Positions 13,331-25,975 are shown, numbered from the stretch's first letter. The stretch: 64,000 bases of DNA from Pinus tabuliformis (GCA_031772625.1 CM062807.1:1147351007-1147415006); one strand, 5' to 3'. Notes: a model not told the origin generated them from the letters alone. A program made the numbers and translations.

Positions 13331-13369
13331 CAGGAGGACTTTTCCTCATTTGGACTCACTCATCTCATC

Positions 13370-13408
<39 letters not shown>

Positions 13409-13527
13409 GCATAGAAAAAGTCTCTTCTCTACTACGTAGAAAACGATCTCTCTCTCACACATGTGAAGCCGAAAGTTGTTGAACCTGAAGTTGCAACTGT
13501 AGATCCAAAGTTTGACCAGAGTTGACC

Positions 13528-13840
13528 ATCATATCTCCTCCTTAGAACTGCGTTTTAGGTCCATCTGGATCTCCTCTGGAAACCGCAACTTTTGGTGGTG
13601 GAATCAAGTCAATCCGACGGACGGTTTGCAAGATATCAATTGCCCTAGTTTGAAGGAAGCTGCTGAAACTGAAGCTACAACTGCAAAAGTGAAGTTTGAC
13701 CTGCGTGGACCAGAAGATCTCCTCATCTAAACTGCTTTGTACATTCATCTGAACCTCCTCTAAAAGCCGCAACTTTTGGTGGTGGAATCAAGCCGATCCG
13801 ACGGTCGGTTTGTGAGATATCGTCTGCCTTAGTTTGATGA
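13528..13840 (+). repeat. Internal duplication within the Copia-1 LTR (period about 184 bp)
   Basis: CCGCAACTTTTGGTGGTGGA begins at 13583 and 13767. The surrounding block (gaccat/gaccag, ATCTCCTC, then GATATCG or GATATCA, CTAGTTTGA) is repeated in the same order. The 3' LTR has the same arrangement (26701 and 26886), so the duplication predates this insertion and belongs to the family. Confidence 0.8.
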
Positions 13841-14017
13841 TGAAGTCGCTAATGTTGATGTTGTTGATCTAGGGTTTGCTACTGCTGATATAAATCAGAT
13901 TTATTTTACTATTTCTCTCTGCTGAATTATTGAAGATAAAAGAATATTTGATTAAAGGGTTTCCCCACACATTGTGGGGTTTTTCCCTGGCTAGCCGCCA
14001 CATCTTGTGTCTCTTGT

Positions 14018-15179
14018 CGATGCAGGAGCATCGGAATAAGCCAGTAATGTGAAGATTTTTCCACATGTTGTGGCTTGACAGAGTGAATTTCATTTACTGT
14101 CTGGTCAATTTTAGTTTACTGCGGAAGTCGATTTCTCAAATAGTTTGTTATTATTGTAATAAGTGAGACTGTTTTATTTAGATTAGTGATAAGATTTGTT
14201 AAATAGGTGTAACGAGAGTTAAGAGTTAAGAGATTGTTTTGTTAAGATCTATAGGGAAAATAGGAGATTTCTGTTAGCCATTATTAGAAGGATTAATGAG
14301 AGAAAATTAAAATAAGTGAAGAGATTCTTTGGAGAGGGAGTTAGTGAGGTTTGTAGTGTGGAAAGAAAGCTCAAAATGGAGTGAGGATTGTGTTTTGTAA
14401 CAGAGCTTTTCTTCTTGTGTAAACGAACAAGGGTGAACTCTGTTTTTTTGAGCCTTATGAGTAAAATGAATATCATGTGTCTCTTTGTATGATGCGCCGT
14501 GGAGTTGAATTATAGTCTTTATGTGAAATTGCTTGAATTAATGATGGCCTGTGTATGCTTTTGTTTTAAATTATAAGAATTCCCGTGATTGATACAAATC
14601 GGGCATGTCGAAGTTAGGGAAGTCGAGAAAGTTTTTAACACAGTGAAATAGTGTAAAAGACTCTATAAATCTCAGTGGTCGGAGTTGAATTATATTGCAT
14701 TTGAGTTTTGAATTAAATCAGGTCCGGTAAGACCATCACATTGGATTAGATGGATGTGATCAGTTATGGAGCAGTTTTAAAGGAGATTGAGTCCGGATAT
14801 CACATCGCAAATTTAGAGAATCAAAGGCAAAAGTGAAAAGTGTGATTTGTGAAGTCCATACTTGAAATTGCGATCTACAATCTCGAATAACCATCACATC
14901 ACATTGTGGAACGGGTGTTAGTCAAGTGATATTACAGTTTTGCGATTTGCGATCAAGCAGATCCAAGGTTGCGGTATATATATACATATATATATGAAAC
15001 TATTTTAAATAGCATTCAAACGCTATTATAATTGGTTTTTAAGACAGAAAGGAATTATATTGGATCTGTGTATCCATTTTATTAAAGGGCTTCGGTTCCG
15101 ATAGAAATAAAGAGCGATTGTTGGGTTATAAAGGTTCGATTTGGATTTAATTTAAAAATCTAACGCTGCTGCTGCGTCA
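14018..15179 (+). repeat. Gypsy-1 5' LTR
   Basis: 1162 bp, paired with 19667-20835. The LTR opens with a GATGC/GCATC inverted repeat and closes with GTCA. It contains a run of GCGAT/ATCGC-type motifs near 14870-14960. Confidence 0.93.
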
Positions 15180-15184
15180 ATTTT

Positions 15185-15196
15185 TGGTATCAGAGC
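15185..15196 (+). promoter_or_regulatory. Gypsy-1 primer-binding site (initiator tRNA-Met)
   Basis: TGGTATCAGAGC lies five bases after the 5' LTR. It is the standard plant primer site complementary to the 3' end of initiator tRNA-Met. Confidence 0.9.
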
Positions 15197-15227
15197 CAAA
15201 GAGACAGGTGTTTGCAGTAAAAAAAAA

Positions 15228-16786
15228 ATGCCGCCAAGAAGGGGAATCGGTCGAGGAAGACCAGAGCCAAATGCCATTCTGTTGGAAGAAGTGCGGAACT
15301 TGCGTGCACGAATGGAGACAATGGAGACAACCCAAAGAAGAGCACCTGATGAGGGAGCTGAGAGTTCTTCAGAAGAATCTGATGCAGATGTGGAAGCAGA
15401 AGAAGAGAATGACAATGTCAAATTCATCAAGATGCTGGCAAAGGTTGGAAGCAAACCCAAAATGGAGATTCCTATGTATGAAGGGAGTCTGAATGCCGAG
15501 GAGCTTATGGATTGGATCAAATCCATAGATCAGTATTTCGATTATGAAGAGGTTGAAGAGAACAAGAAGGTAAAGTTTGCAGTCACTAGATTGAAAGGTC
15601 ATGCAGCCATCTGGTGGGATGAAGTACATATGTCAAGAACGAGAAAAGGGAAATCTAAGATCAAGCAGTGGGATAAAATGGTAAGTAAACTGAAAGCCAA
15701 GTTTTTTCCCAAAGACTATCATTTGAATATTTTTAAGCAAATGTAAAATATAAAGCAGAAAGGAATGTATGTTAAGGAGTATACGGAAGAATTCTACAGG
15801 TTAAGTATCAGAACAGGCATGTAGAAGATGATTTGGAGAAAGTAGCTAGATATGTTAATGGGCTAAGGTATGAGATCCAAGATGAGATTAGCCTGTTAAG
15901 TTTGAAAACTGTTGAGGATGCCTATCAAGCAAGTCTGAAGGTAGAGGAGAAAATATTAAGAAAACAGAGTCAAAGAAACAGAGGAAAGAGTTCAGTGAGA
16001 GGTAGAGGAGTTGCCAGATCTAGAGGAACACAACATCAGCATGAAACAGGAAGTTCAAGTGGCAGATCACCACAGATGGGTGAATCCAGTAGAGGAAGAT
16101 TCACGCCTAGAGGAAGAGGGCGAGGAAGAGATGTTAGATGTTATACTTGTGGAGAATGGGGACACATGTCGAGGGACTGTCCTCATAACAAATCAGCAAG
16201 CCAGAGGGGTGCAAATGTGGCTGAAGCAGAGTCAGAACCACCTCAGCTTATGGAGAAAGAGGAACCACCTGAAGAAGGTGAATCATTGCTGCTTAGAAGA
16301 ACTTTGCTGAGATCAGAAAAGGAGACTGGAGAACCTGCACAAAGGAAGAACTTGTTCAGGACTACATGCAAATCAAAGGGTAAGTGTTGTAAGGTTATAA
16401 TTGATAGCAGGAGTACTGACAATCTTGTGTCCACAGAGATGGTGGAGAAGCTCGGGTTAACAAGGACAGCACATCCTGTACCTTACAAATTATCTTGGCT
16501 TCACAAGGGTCATCAAGTCATCGTGACAGAGCAGTGTAATGTGGAAATGCAGATTGGCACATACAAAGACGTGATCCTATGTGACATAATGCCTATGGAT
16601 GTATGTCATGTGTTATTGGGGAGACCATGGAAATTTGATCGGAAGGCGATCCATGATGGGAGAAGGAATACATATACCATAGAGAAGGATGGAGTTAAAC
16701 ATACGTTGCTGCCAGTGAAGAATGATGTTGATAAAGAGCTGCCTGAAAATAGTATTATGCTGATAAGTGGCAAAGAACTGCTATAG
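15228..16786 (+). other. Gypsy-1 gag and protease region (fossil)
   Basis: The region starts at MPPRRGIGRG, has a retrotransposon gag domain (LNAEELMDWIKSIDQYF, then HAAIWWDEV), an arginine-rich stretch and the knuckle CYTCGEWGHMSRDC. A retropepsin-like domain follows, with a C-terminal CHVLLGRPWKFD block. In the living family this makes the capsid/nucleocapsid polyprotein and its protease. The region is broken here. Confidence 0.88.
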
Positions 16787-16849
16787 GAGGTCGATAAAAG
16801 TTCATTTTTCTATCGTGGGAAGACCAAAGGTAATTTTAACCTCCATGAA

Positions 16850-19666
16850 TTTAAATGATTTGCCTGAAGAAATTCAAGCTGTGTTAAATAATTTCATGGA
16901 CATCATTGTGGATGAATTGCCGAATGAATTACCGCTGATTAGAAGCATAAGTCACCATATCGACTTAATACCAGGAGCAAGTTTGCCTAATAAAGATGCG
17001 TATAGACTAACTCCCCATGAAAACCAAAAGTTGCAAGAAAAATTCAGGAGTCGATGGAAAAGGGGCTGATTCGAGAAAGTTTGAGTCCGTGTGCTGTGAC
17101 AATGGTGCTTAGTCCGAAAAAGGGAGGAGAATGGCACATGTTCACTGATTCCAGAGCTATCAACAAGATAATAGTCAGGTACAGATTTCCTTTGCCCAGA
17201 ATGGATGATTTAATGGACTGTTTAAGTGGATCCAGGGATTTTACGAAGATAGATTTAAAAAGTGGATATCATCATATCAGAATTCGGGAAGGCGATGAAT
17301 GGAAGACAATGTTCAAAACAAATAGTGGACTGTATGAATGGTTAGTGATGCCTTTTGGGCTCACTAATGCGCCTAGTACATTCATGAGATTAATGAACGA
17401 AGTCTTGAAGGAATATACAGGTAAATTTGTTGTTGTTTACCTTGATGATATTCTGGTTTTTAGCAAAAGTAAAGAGGAGCATTTGGAACATCTGAAGTTA
17501 GTCTTGACCACTCTGCAGAAGGAAAAACTACTAATTAATTTAAAGAAACGAAGTTTCATGAAAGACGAGTTGGTATACTTGGGATTTGTGATTTCCAGAG
17601 AAGGTTTAAGGAGTTTCCATGGACTTGCTAGTTTTTACAGGAAGTTTATAAAAGGGTTCAGTCAAATTTGTGCACCAATCCTTGAGACAATCAAGGAGGT
17701 CAATCAGCCATTTCAATGGACAGAGGCAGCTGATAAGAATTTTAATTTGCTGAAAAAGAAGATAACAGAAAGCCAATTCTAGCATTGCCAAATTTCAAGA
17801 AAGTCTTTCAAGTGGAGAAGCAGTTGGTGCGGTGCTGAGCCAAGATCAAAGACCGATAGCGTATTTCAGTGAAAAGTTAAATGATGTGAAAAGGAGATAT
17901 TCTTCATATGATAAAGAATTTTACGCTATTGTGCAGGCATTAAAAAAGTGGAGGCATTACTTACTGCCAAAGGAATTCATTTTATATTCAGACAATCATG
18001 CTTTGCAGTTCATTAATAATCAGCCAAAGTTAAATCAGAAGCATGCCAAGTGGGTGGAATTTCTGCAAAGTTTCACTTTTGTAATAAAGCATAAAAGTGG
18101 TAAGTCAAATAAAGTGGCAGATGCATTGAGCAGGGTAAGTTTTCTTTTACAAGAATTTAAAGTGGGTGTTGTAGGTTTTGATGAAATGATAGAAATGTAC
18201 AAGGATGATGAGGATTTTAGAGACATCTACACAACAGTGCAGAATCCAGTGAGCCATAACAGAAGTCAGTGGATGGACTACCTTATTCAAGGAGGCTTGT
18301 TATTTAAAAGCAACAAGTTATGCATTCCCAAATGTTCTATGCGGGAGAACATAATTAAAGAAAAGCACAGTGGAGGATTGTCTGGTCATTTTGGACAAGA
18401 TAAAACTTTCACTTGGGTGAATGCCTTTTATTATTGGCCTAAAATGCAAACTGATGTTAAAAAGTTTGTTGAGAAATGCAGAGTATGTCAATATGCCAAA
18501 GGAAGGAGCCAGAATGTAGGTCTATATCAGCCATTACCTATACCAAATCGACCATGGGATGCTTTGAGTATGGACTTTGTTCTGGGTTTACCAAAAACTC
18601 AGATAGGAAATGATTCTATTTATGTTGTTGTAGACAGATTTTCAAAAATGGCTCATTTTATTGCTTGTAAGAAGACTAATGATGCCACACACATAGAAAA
18701 TTTATTCTTTTCAGAGATTGTAAGATTGCATGGTTTACCTGTGAGCATTGTATCAGATCGAGATACTAAATTTGTAGGGCATTTCTAGAGGACACTTTGG
18801 AAGAAGCTGGGAACTAAACTCAATTTTAGTTCAGCATACCATCCTCAGACAGATGGGCAAACTGAAGTAGTAAATAGGAGCTTGGGGAATATATTAAGGA
18901 GTCTGGTTCATCAGAATCCCAAACAGTGGGATTTGGCATTAGCTCAAGCTGAATTCGCTTACAATGATACACCAAACCGAAGCACTGGAATGAGTCCATT
19001 TCAGATTGTGTTTGGAATGCATCCGAGAGGAGTATATGAGCTTAGAGACTTGGGAAAACAGGAATCCAGGAGTGCAAGTGCTGAAGATTTTGCTGAACAA
19101 ATGCAGAAGCTACAGGAAGAAGTCAAAGATAAATTGCAGGAAAGCAGTAAAAGATACAAGCAGAGAGCAGATCTGAAAAGAAGGGAAAAGGAGTTTCAGG
19201 TAGGAGATTTAGTCATGGCATATTTGAGGAAAGAGAGATTTCCTACAAAGACTTATAATAAGCTGAAACTGAAGAAAATAGGACCCTGTAAAATCAAAAG
19301 GAAGTTTTCAGCCAATGCATATGAGATTGAGTTGCCGGAAGGGATCGGAATATCCCCCATTTTTAATGTTGCAGACTTATATCCATTCAAAGAAGCAGAG
19401 ACCGAGTTGCAAACTGAAGTTACAGGTGATGAAGTTCAAACTGTAGACTGGGAGGAACAGGTACCAAAAGCATCTAAAAAGGAAGTTGAAGATATCTTGG
19501 ATCAAAGAATATCCAAGAAAACTCGAGGGCAGACATATTTCCAGTATCTTGTCAAGTGGAAGGAGCAACCAATGGAAGATTCCAGTTGGTTGACAGTAGC
19601 CGAATTGCAGAAATATGGAATAAACCCAGAAAATCTGAAGGACAAATCTTTTCTTCCCCGGGAGTC
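16850..19666 (+). other. Gypsy-1 reverse transcriptase, RNase H, integrase and chromodomain region (fossil)
   Basis: Recognisable blocks in order: [28 protein letters not shown] and [13 protein letters not shown] (RT); YSDNHALQFI and KVADALSR (RNase H); an HHCC zinc-binding domain then SMDFVLGLPKT and VSDRDTKF (integrase); and YLVKWKEQPMEDSSWL (chromodomain). The gene order is canonical for chromoviruses. The region is broken and not expected to make a full polyprotein. Confidence 0.9.
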
Positions 19667-20835
19667 TGATGCAGGAGCATCAGAATAAGCCAGCAATGTG
19701 GAGATTTGTCCACATGTTGTGGCTTGACAAAGTGAATTTCATTTACTGTTTGGTCAATTTTAGTTTACTGTGGAAGTCGATTTATCAAATAGTTTGTTAT
19801 TATTGTAATAAGTGCGACTGTTTTATTTCGATTAGTGATAAGATTTGTTAAATAGGTGTAATGAGAGTTAAGAGTTAAGAGATAAGAGATTGTTTTGTTA
19901 AGATCTATAGGGAAAATAGGAGATTTTTGTTATCCATTATTAGAAGGATTAATGAGAGAAAATTAAAATAAGTGAAGAGATTCTTCGGAGAGGGAGTTAG
20001 TGAGGTTTGTAGTGTGGAGTGAAAGCTCAGAATGGAGTGAGGATTGTGTTTTGTAACAAATATTTTCTTCTTGTGTAAACTAACAAGGGTGAACTCTGTT
20101 TTTCTAAGTCTTATGAATAAAATGAATATCGTGTGTCTCTTTGTATGATGCGTCGTGGAGTTGAATTATAGTCTTTATGTGAAATTGCTTGAATTAATGA
20201 TGGCCTGTGTATGCTTTTGTTTTAAATTATAAGAATTCCCATGATTGATACAAATCGGGCATGTCGAAGTTAGTGAAGTTGAGAAAGTTTTTAACACAGT
20301 GAAACAGTGTAAAAGACTCTATAAATCTCAGTGGTCGGAGTTGAATTACATTGCATTTTAGTTTTGAATTGAATCGGGTCCGGTAAGACCATCAAATTGG
20401 ATTACATGGATGCGATCAGTTATGGAACAGTTTTAAAGGAGATTTAGTCCGGATATCGCATCGCAGATTTGGAGAATCAAAGGCAAAAGTGAAAAGTGTG
20501 ATTTGTGAAGTCCACAGTTGAAATAGCGATCTGCGATCTCCAATAACCATCGCATCGCATTGTGGAACGGGTGTTAGTCAAGCGATATTACAGTTTTGCG
20601 ATTTGTGATCAAGCAGATCCAAGGTTGCGGCATATATATACATATATATATGAAACTATTTTAAATGGCATTCAAACACTATTATAATTGGTTTTTAAGA
20701 CAGAAAGGAATTATATCGGATCTGTGTATCCATTTTATTAAAGGGATTCGGTTCCGATAGAAATAAAGAGCGATTGTTGGGTTATAAAGGTTCGATTTGG
20801 ATTTAATTTAAAAATCTAACGTTGCTGCTGTGTCA
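19667..20835 (+). repeat. Gypsy-1 3' LTR
   Basis: 1169 bp, begins TGATGCAGGAGCATCA and ends GTGTCA, matching 14018-15179. Immediately followed by the second CTTGT target copy and the rest of the Copia-1 LTR. Confidence 0.93.
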
Positions 20836-20974
20836 CTTGTCTTGGCTTCTTTTCTGTCGGTCATTTAATGTTCTATCTGCACTTTACTTTATGTACATGT
20901 GATTGCTAATCTGTGGATAATAATAAGGAAGAAAAGTAAATTTCTATAAGCATAGAACATACCATAACTTAACA
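20836..20974 (+). repeat. Copia-1 5' LTR, right part
   Basis: After the second CTTGT it resumes with CTTGGCTTCTTTTCTGTCGG and runs to CTTAACA, matching 27131-27269 of the 3' LTR. This proves that Gypsy-1 inserted into a finished LTR. Confidence 0.93.
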
Positions 20975-20986
20975 TGGTATCAGAGC
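20975..20986 (+). promoter_or_regulatory. Copia-1 primer-binding site (initiator tRNA-Met)
   Basis: TGGTATCAGAGC directly abuts the end of the 5' LTR. Confidence 0.9.
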
Positions 20987-21063
20987 TGAGGTGAAGAAAA
21001 AGCTTGAACAAGAGCAAGAGCAATCACTAAAGAGAAGGTTGGCAAGGTTATCCTAAAAGAACG

Positions 21064-21960
21064 ATGGGGTCCTCAACACTCTTTGCTGCTGAAGACAAGC
21101 TCCGTGAGAAAGCTGACTATCATGGATGGAAGATGTCTATCGATCTAACCCTTGAGGATCAAGGAGTGTTGAATCATGTGGGAGGCAATATTGTTGAGCC
21201 TCCATCAAATGCACCTCCTGCTGCCAGGAACAAATGGAAGAACGAAGAAATTAAAGCGAAGAAGATCATCCGGGACTCTATCGACAAGCGCTTGGCGGCC
21301 TACATCTCTGAAATAGACACCTCCAAGGAAATCTACAATAGACTGGTGAGTTTATTTAAAGTTAATGATGCAAATCAAGTTTTGTTTGTTAGAAATAAGC
21401 TGAGGGAAATCAAGAAGGGTAAAGATGAGAGTATGCAAGCATACTTCTTAAGAATCACCGAGATCAAGAACGATCTCCTATCTATTGGGGAGACTATTAC
21501 TGACAGAGAAATGGCACTCATGACTCTTGGAGGATTACCATTCGAATGGTACGTGTTCAGGAATACTCTCCTGAGCAATAATGTAATTCTTAGTTTCGAG
21601 AAATTAATGGCTAGATGCATTCAAGAAGAAACAAGGGTAGAAGAGCAAGAAATTTCCATGCTTAAAGGTCCTCCTGCTGCCTTTTCTTCTCATGATAAGA
21701 AAAGAAATAATTCTGAGACTAAATCAAAAGGAAAGGCTGGACCTAAGGGTGGAAGAAAATGATGATGTTACATCTACGATAAAGCAGGTCACTATGCAAG
21801 GGAATGCCCTGATAGAAAGGACTCTCACCATGACGATGATCAAAATCCCTCTCATGGTAATCGAAGGAATGGAAAATTCAATAGCGAAGGTAAAAGGAAT
21901 GCTGGAAATCAAGGAAGAGGGCAACCATTCAAGAAGGCTAGAAATTCCAGGTATGAATCT
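21064..21960 (+). other. Copia-1 gag region (fossil)
   Basis: The UBN2/DUF4219-type Copia gag fold is recognisable from KADYHGWKMSIDLTLEDQG through SIDKRLAAYISEIDTSKEIY and ALMTLGGLPFEWYVFRNTL. A lysine-rich tail and a zinc-knuckle remnant follow. The family product forms the virus-like particle shell. The region is broken. Confidence 0.87.
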
Positions 21961-22019
21961 AACACTGTTGACAATAAGCAGGCTGAATATTATCTACTAG
22001 CTGCTCTATCTACCTCCGC

Positions 22020-25000
22020 TCCTTTGGACTCAATGGGAATTTGGCTCATTGATAGTGGTGCCTCAAGACACTTCACTAGTTACAAAGAAGTGCACCATAA
22101 TCTGGTAGAGAAAGAAACTAACCTAGAAATTGTCCTTGGAGATGACATGAAATACCCCGTGAAAGGTGTAGGCAATGTTTCTCTCAAATTGAATCAAGGT
22201 AATACGATCCATTTACAAGATGTATTATATGTACCTGATCTCAAAAAGAACTTGGTATCCATCTCGACAATGGAAGACAAAGGCTACGAGGTAACCTTCA
22301 GCGATGGCAAGGTACGTATATGGAAAAATAATTTTAAATATGCTTTCACTCTTGGGTTTCAAGTTGATTCTTTATATCAGGTCAGTGGAAGTCTGCTAGG
22401 TGTCATGTCTTGTGACACAACTCTTTAGTTCAAACTTTGGCATCGAAGGTTTGCCCACCTTTATTACAAAGCTCTACCCGATGTAAGATAGATGGTAACA
22501 GGGATGCCCGAATTCCAGGTAGAGAAAGAAGGTGTATGTCCGGGATGTGTCGAAGGAAAGCTCAAAAGGGAACCATTCCCCTCAAGTCAAAGCAAGACCT
22601 CCGATATATTACAACTATTTCACTCAGACATATCTGGTATGATGCCTGTGAACTCCTTGGGAGGATATTCATATTATCTTACTTTTACAGATGACTATTC
22701 TCAAAAGACCTGGATATACTTCTTCAAAAGGAAGGATGAAGTGTTCTCTTGGTTTCAACACTTCAAAGCCCTGATCGAGAATCAAATCGAAAAGAAGATC
22801 AAGATCTTAAGAACTGATAATGGGACTGAATATGAATCTAATGAGTTCCATGATTTTTGTAAAGAGGCTGGCATCAAGAGGGAGACTACTACACCATATA
22901 CTCCTGAACAGAATGGTGTGGCGGAAAGGAAGAGCTGCACGATTATGGAAGCTGTCCGGGCCATGCTACATGATCAAAGACTTTCGAAATTTCTATGGGT
23001 TGAAGTTGCAAACACTGCTGTATATGTACAAAATCGATGCCCTCATAAAGCATTGGGTTCCAAGACTCCTGAAGAAAAGTTCACTGGTAAGAAACTTGAT
23101 GTTTCTCATTTTATAATTTTTGGAAGCCCTGTATATTTTCATGTGCAGAAAGAGAAAAGAAATAAATTGGGTGCATCTGGAAAGAAGGGAGTTTTCAAGG
23201 GCTATGGTGAAAATACTAAAGGCTATAGAATCTATGTAGCCAGTCAAAGGGAAGTCGTGATTAGTCATGATGTCACCTTTGACGAAGATATGGCTCTCAG
23301 CAAGGTGGACAATCTTCCGACTTTGAGGAGCTCTCAAGAAGCCGACACCAGGGAATCGAAAGAAAAGGATGATGAATCAGTGCTTGATGAAGAAGAACCC
23401 ATGGATCTGATTGATCCTCCTCCACATGAGCCTTCTTCTTCTAGGAAGAAGCCTTCATGGCTTAGGGGGCTACTTGATGATGCTAAAGGACATGCTGCAC
23501 CCCGAGGAACCTTTCGTGAAAGTAAGAAACCTAATAGGTATCAAGGATACCTGACCATAATGAGCACAATCATACAAAATGAGCCTTCATCATTCTCAGA
23601 TTCCGTCAAGCATCAAGTATGGAAGGACGCTATGACCGAAGTATATGAGTCTATTATGGAGAATGATGTCTGGGAAGTAGTTCCTAGACCCCAGGACAAA
23701 ACAATTGTCACTTCTAAATGGCTTTACAAGATAAACCATGCAGCAGATGGAAGTACAGAAAAGTATAAGGCTCGTTTTGTTGCTCGTGGTTTCTCCTAGA
23801 AGGAAGGTATAGACTATGATGTGATATTTTCACCTATTGCCAGATATACGACCATCCACTCGATCATAGCCCTTGCATCTTCACAAGGATGGAACCTACA
23901 TCAAATGGATGTCAAGACCGCGTCCTTGCATGGCTCGATCAAAGAAGAGGTCTACGTGGAGCAACCCGAATGATTTTAGATTTATGATCGAAAATCTCAT
24001 GTATGCAGGTTAAGGAAGGCTCTCTATGGGCTGAAGCAAGCACCCCGAGCATGGTATGAGAGGATTGACAGCTACTTGATGAAGCTAGGATTCACTAGGA
24101 GTGAAGCCGATCCTAACCTTTACTTTAAGTTAAACCTCTCATATTGGTGTTGTATGTGGATGACCTCTTTCTAACAGGTGCAGACCCTCTCATTCTCAAA
24201 TGTAAGAGGGAGTTGGCTTCTGAATTTGAAATGAAGGACCTAGGATTGATGCACTATTTCCTAGGACTTGAAGTGTGGCAAAAGCCAGGGAAAACTTTCC
24301 TATCTCAAGGACAACATGTGGTGAAGATATTGGAAAGATTTGGTATGGTGGACTATAAGCCTGTAACTACCCCGATGGAGCTTGACTTCAAGAAGTTAAG
24401 CAGTAGTGTTGTTGGACCTATTTTATGAAATACTATCGAGTATCATCAACTCATCAGAGCATTAATGTTCTTAGAGAACTCCCGTCCAGATATATGCTTC
24501 GCAGTCAACACGTTGAGTCAACATATGGTTGAACCCCACCACATACATTGGATTGGTGCCAAGAATCTATTGAGATATCTTCGTGGCACTATCACTTATG
24601 GGTTAAGATACATTGCCGGAGATGTGAGACTATTTGGATACACAGATGTTGATTGGGCAGGAAATGTGAAGGACTGTAAGAGCACTTCTGGGTGTTGTTT
24701 CTCCTTGGGAACCACCGAAGCGGAGTATATTGCTGCCAGCCTGGCCTCCTGTGAGGCAGTTTGGTTGCAAAAGATCTTCAGTGAGCTGTTTGGATTTACA
24801 TTGGATACCACCGTGATCCTTTGTGACAACCAGAGTGGGATTCGTTTGTCATAGAATCCCATATTTCATTATCGCTCCAAGCATATTGATATCAGATACC
24901 ACTATATTCGAGATATGGTGCAGCGGGGAGCTATAAGTCTCCAACATATCGATATAGATGAACAGGTTTTCGACATTCTGACAAAACCCCTTGGGAACGT

Positions 25001-25067
25001 AAAATTTTTTACTTTCCAAGAACAACTTGGAGTTGTTCAAAGACACTTCGATGAGGGTCATGTATGA
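22020..25067 (+). other. Copia-1 protease, integrase, reverse transcriptase and RNase H region (fossil)
   Basis: Blocks in order: WLIDSGASRHFTSY (protease, about 22040), a GAG-pre-integrase remnant near 22440, HSDISGMMPVNSLGGYSYYL, LRTDNGTEYES and TPEQNGVAERK (integrase, about 22620-22930), EVVPRPQDKTIVTSKWLYKI and LYVDDLFLTG (RT, about 23660-24420), and LCDNQSG (RNase H, near 24820). The order PR-IN-RT-RH is diagnostic for Copia. It carries several breaks. Confidence 0.9.
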
Positions 25068-25189
25068 TGCATTGAGCTCTGGGAGCTCCAGGGGGGTGCG
25101 GGGTACTTCTTGGAGCAGCATATGACCACAGGATAATTCACTATCCCCTGATGGTATACATGTACACCCCGTGGTGACATTGTAGCAGG

Positions 25190-25345
25190 ATTGATGTGTT
25201 CTCTTGTGAGGCCTGGATTGATGTGTTCTCCATGGCGATTGTAGCAGGATTGATGTGTTCTCCTTGTGAGGCCTGGATTGATATGTTCTCCATGGCGGCC
25301 TGGATTGTAGCAGGATTGATGTGTTCTCCTGTGAGGACAAGATTG
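25190..25345 (+). repeat. Minisatellite A in the Copia-1 3' tail
   Basis: Variants of GGATTGATGTGTTCTCC alternating with GTGAGGCCTGGATTGAT, in five or six imperfect units of about 25-40 bp. The array lies between the end of the pol region and the 3' LTR. Confidence 0.8.
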
Positions 25346-25509
25346 ATTAGTTCTCCTGTCGAGGCATCCTACCCATGCAGTCTGGGAATCATGGGAAGTA
25401 CCTCTCATCTGATCAATGAGCAGGGAAATGAAGTTAGGGACCATAGTAGTACCGATGGATGCATCGTTGTATCTACCGTACTCTCTACTCTAGGATGACC
25501 TCCATTGAT

Positions 25510-25975
25510 CTGGGATCAATGATACTGGTCTGGGACTAGTGGTAGGAGTTGTACCATACTATGACACTGACTTCGAGTCGGTTGAGACTAGTTTGGGACT
25601 AATGGTACATACTTTAATACTAACTTTGTTTCAATGCAGTACTGGTCTAGGACCAGTGAGAGTGGTGCATACTATGATGCCGACTTCGGGTCGATTGAGA
25701 CTGGTCTGGGACCAATGGTACACTCTCTGAGACTGCGATACTGGTCTGGGACCAGTGGTAGGAGTGGTACTTACTATGAAGCTAACTTCGGGTCGGTTGA
25801 GACTAGTCTGGGACCAGTGGTACGCACTCTAAGACTGACTTTGAGTCAGTGGAGGATGATACTGGTCTGGGACCAGTGGAGTTGTACTCACTATGGCGCT
25901 GACCTCAAGTTGGTTGAGATTGGTTTGGGACCAGTGGTACATACTCTGAGACTGAATTTGAGTCAGTATGATACA
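25510..25975 (+). repeat. Minisatellite B in the Copia-1 3' tail, hairpin-bearing units
   Basis: About eight units of 50-65 bp. Most carry ACTGGTCTGGGACCAGT, a 7-bp inverted repeat around TGG, followed by GGTAC and a GACT..GAGTC..GTTGAGACT segment. Examples are near 25527, 25641, 25698, 25738, 25800, 25859 and 25918. Confidence 0.85.

Larger units (their letters stand above)
13085..14017 (+). repeat. Copia-1 5' LTR, left part
   Basis: It matches 26220 onward with about 5% difference. It contains the TATA box, a (CT)n run near 13370-13402 and an internal duplication. Gypsy-1 interrupts it at the CTTGT target site (14013-14017), and the LTR resumes at 20841. Confidence 0.93.
14018..20835 (+). 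mobile_element. Gypsy-1: chromodomain Ty3/Gypsy retrotransposon (chromovirus) nested in the Copia-1 LTR
   Basis: A 6.8-kb element with target duplication CTTGT at 14013-14017 and 20836-20840. Parts: 5' LTR, Met-tRNA primer site, gag (about 15230-16230) with one CX2CX4HX4C knuckle (16139-16180), protease (about 16350-16640), reverse transcriptase (about 17090-17600, YLDD block near 17440), RNase H (about 17830-18130), integrase (about 18300-19010), chromodomain (about 19480-19640) and 3' LTR. RT before integrase defines Gypsy, and the chromodomain places it among chromoviruses, which use it to target chromatin. LTRs differ at about 5% by eye over 220 bp. It is a fossil with roughly five breaks. 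It must be younger than Copia-1, which it splits. Confidence 0.94.

Noticed and set aside
25190-25975. Clustered repeats as possible CRISPR or regulatory array
   Set aside because: No constant repeat with unique spacers; position between the pol region and LTR explains them as element-borne minisatellites.
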